Shown in pieces: positions 63,435 through 64,000 of a stretch of 64,000 bases of DNA. The stretch comes from Arthrobacter sp. AQ5-05. Lineage in GTDB: Bacteria; Actinomycetota; Actinomycetes; Actinomycetales; Micrococcaceae. A program made the translations under genes and the position numbers. The DNA lies in the NCBI RefSeq assembly GCF_003287975.1, contig NZ_QMKQ01000020.1, positions 1 through 64,000 of the forward strand, given 5' to 3'. The notes under the pieces were generated by a model that did no database searches, was not told the DNA's origin, and saw only the letters and a program-made list of their open reading frames with translations. Numbering within the stretch: the stretch's first letter is position 1; every line of letters starts with the position of its first letter.

Positions 63435-63941
63435 ATGAACATTTCCCGTTTCAATGCACTCGACTCGAACGCCGCGGCTGCTGTCCTTCAACCATGTGCC
63501 GACATTGCTCGCTGGGTTGAAGCCATTGTTGCTGCCCGTCCGTTTGCTTCGGCCAACGAACTCCTGGAAACCGCCGCAACGGCCGCATTCCCCTTCACCG
63601 AAGCGGAAATCGACGCAGCCCTGGCCCGTCACCCCCGCATCGGGGAACGTGCCGCCGGCTCCTCGGCCGAAGCCACGCTCAGCCGCGGCGAACAATCCGG
63701 CCTGGACATCGACGAGCGGATAGCAGCAGATCTTCTGGTTGGAAACCGCGCCTACGAAGAGCGGTTTTCCCGCGTCTTTCTCATCCGGGCAGCGGGACGA
63801 ACCAGCGAAGAAATCCTTGCCGAACTGCACCGGCGCCTCGACAACGACCCCGCCACCGAGGTGGCGGAAGTCGGCGAACAGCTGCGTGCCATCGCGCTGT
63901 TGCGCCTCACCTCGGCCTTCGACGCCGTCCCCGCGCCCTAG
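63435..63941 (+). CDS. uraD: 2-oxo-4-hydroxy-4-carboxy-5-ureidoimidazoline decarboxylase
   Basis: A 168-residue OHCU decarboxylase, which converts the hydroxyisourate hydrolysis product to S-allantoin in urate catabolism. RFNALDSNAAAAVLQPCADI opens; the active-site block ARHPRIGER carries the catalytic His, and AYEERFSRVFLIRAAGRTSE is the second signature. ATG 63435. Urate genes usually follow. Confidence 0.92.
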   Translation: MNISRFNALDSNAAAAVLQPCADIARWVEAIVAARPFASANELLETAATAAFPFTEAEIDAALARHPRIGERAAGSSAEATLSRGEQSGLDIDERIAADLLVGNRAYEERFSRVFLIRAAGRTSEEILAELHRRLDNDPATEVAEVGEQLRAIALLRLTSAFDAVPAP

Positions 63942-63997
63942 AAAGCGCCCCTGAACATTCTTCACTTCCACTCATCGAACCCCAAAGGAGTCTTTTG

Positions 63998-64000
63998 ATG
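63998..64000 (+). CDS. Start of the next gene (only the ATG is visible)
   Basis: AAAGGAG at 63984-63990 followed by ATG at 63998-64000 marks a gene start at the edge of the window, 57 bp after uraD. By context it is probably hydroxyisourate hydrolase (uraH) or a uricase, but no coding sequence is visible. Confidence 0.5.

Overview
The window is high-GC DNA with the gene content of an actinobacterium, most likely a member of the Micrococcaceae (Arthrobacter, Paeniglutamicibacter or a relative). Pointers are the rpsF-ssb-rpsR-rplI-dnaB block, a SAM-IV riboswitch, a guanidine-III-like aptamer sequence, a perfect HspR operator (HAIR), and many GTG/TTG starts. The genus is an inference; no rRNA or tRNA gene was seen.

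Layout. 1-967: right end of an ISL3-type insertion sequence that has cut off the end of a zinc alcohol dehydrogenase. 1.3-7.8 kb: an IclR regulator convergent with a five-gene catabolic operon (GntP permease, class III CoA-transferase, HMG-CoA-lyase-type enzyme, 2-hydroxyacid dehydrogenase, glycerate kinase). Together these could import a branched hydroxy-diacid, activate it with CoA, cleave it to acetyl-CoA plus a keto acid such as hydroxypyruvate, and pass that through glycerate into glycolysis. 8.2-17.8 kb: panD, an acyl-CoA synthetase, a guanidinium-type SMR exporter fused to aptamer sequence, a J-like/NERD membrane protein, secreted proteins, a matrixin protease and a ClpC-type ATPase under a HAIR element.

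17.8-22.3 kb is a mosaic accessory island: GNAT enzyme, serine resolvase with res-like repeats, a zeta-type toxin-antitoxin pair whose toxin carries a 24-bp tandem duplication, and a fragment of a large plasmid-type methylase. 22.4-29.4 kb returns to chromosomal-type genes: FMN reductase, double-hotdog thioesterase, PhoD phosphatase, a GT87-like glycosyltransferase overlapping a phytoene-dehydrogenase-like flavoprotein.

29.5-40.8 kb holds three NarL/DesK-type histidine kinase/response regulator pairs, one flanking an ABC exporter, with lipoproteins and a CPBP protease between. 40.9-45.0 kb: M18 aminopeptidase, GNAT and an OafA-type acyltransferase. 45.1-51.0 kb: ribosomal/replication block, with a possible SD-sequestering leader before rpsF, a SAM-IV riboswitch before a flavin reductase, and a cluster of DnaA boxes before dnaB.

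51-64 kb: mixed metabolism and transport, including an MFS/HhH gene and a SnoaL-like gene that both appear frameshifted, a MoaD-like/BNR-repeat operon, a dicarboxylate symporter, a YnfA protein, an SDR, an orphan small peptide and uraD (urate catabolism). The next gene starts in the last three bases. Several apparent frameshifts sit at short homopolymers or dinucleotide runs, so some may be assembly errors.
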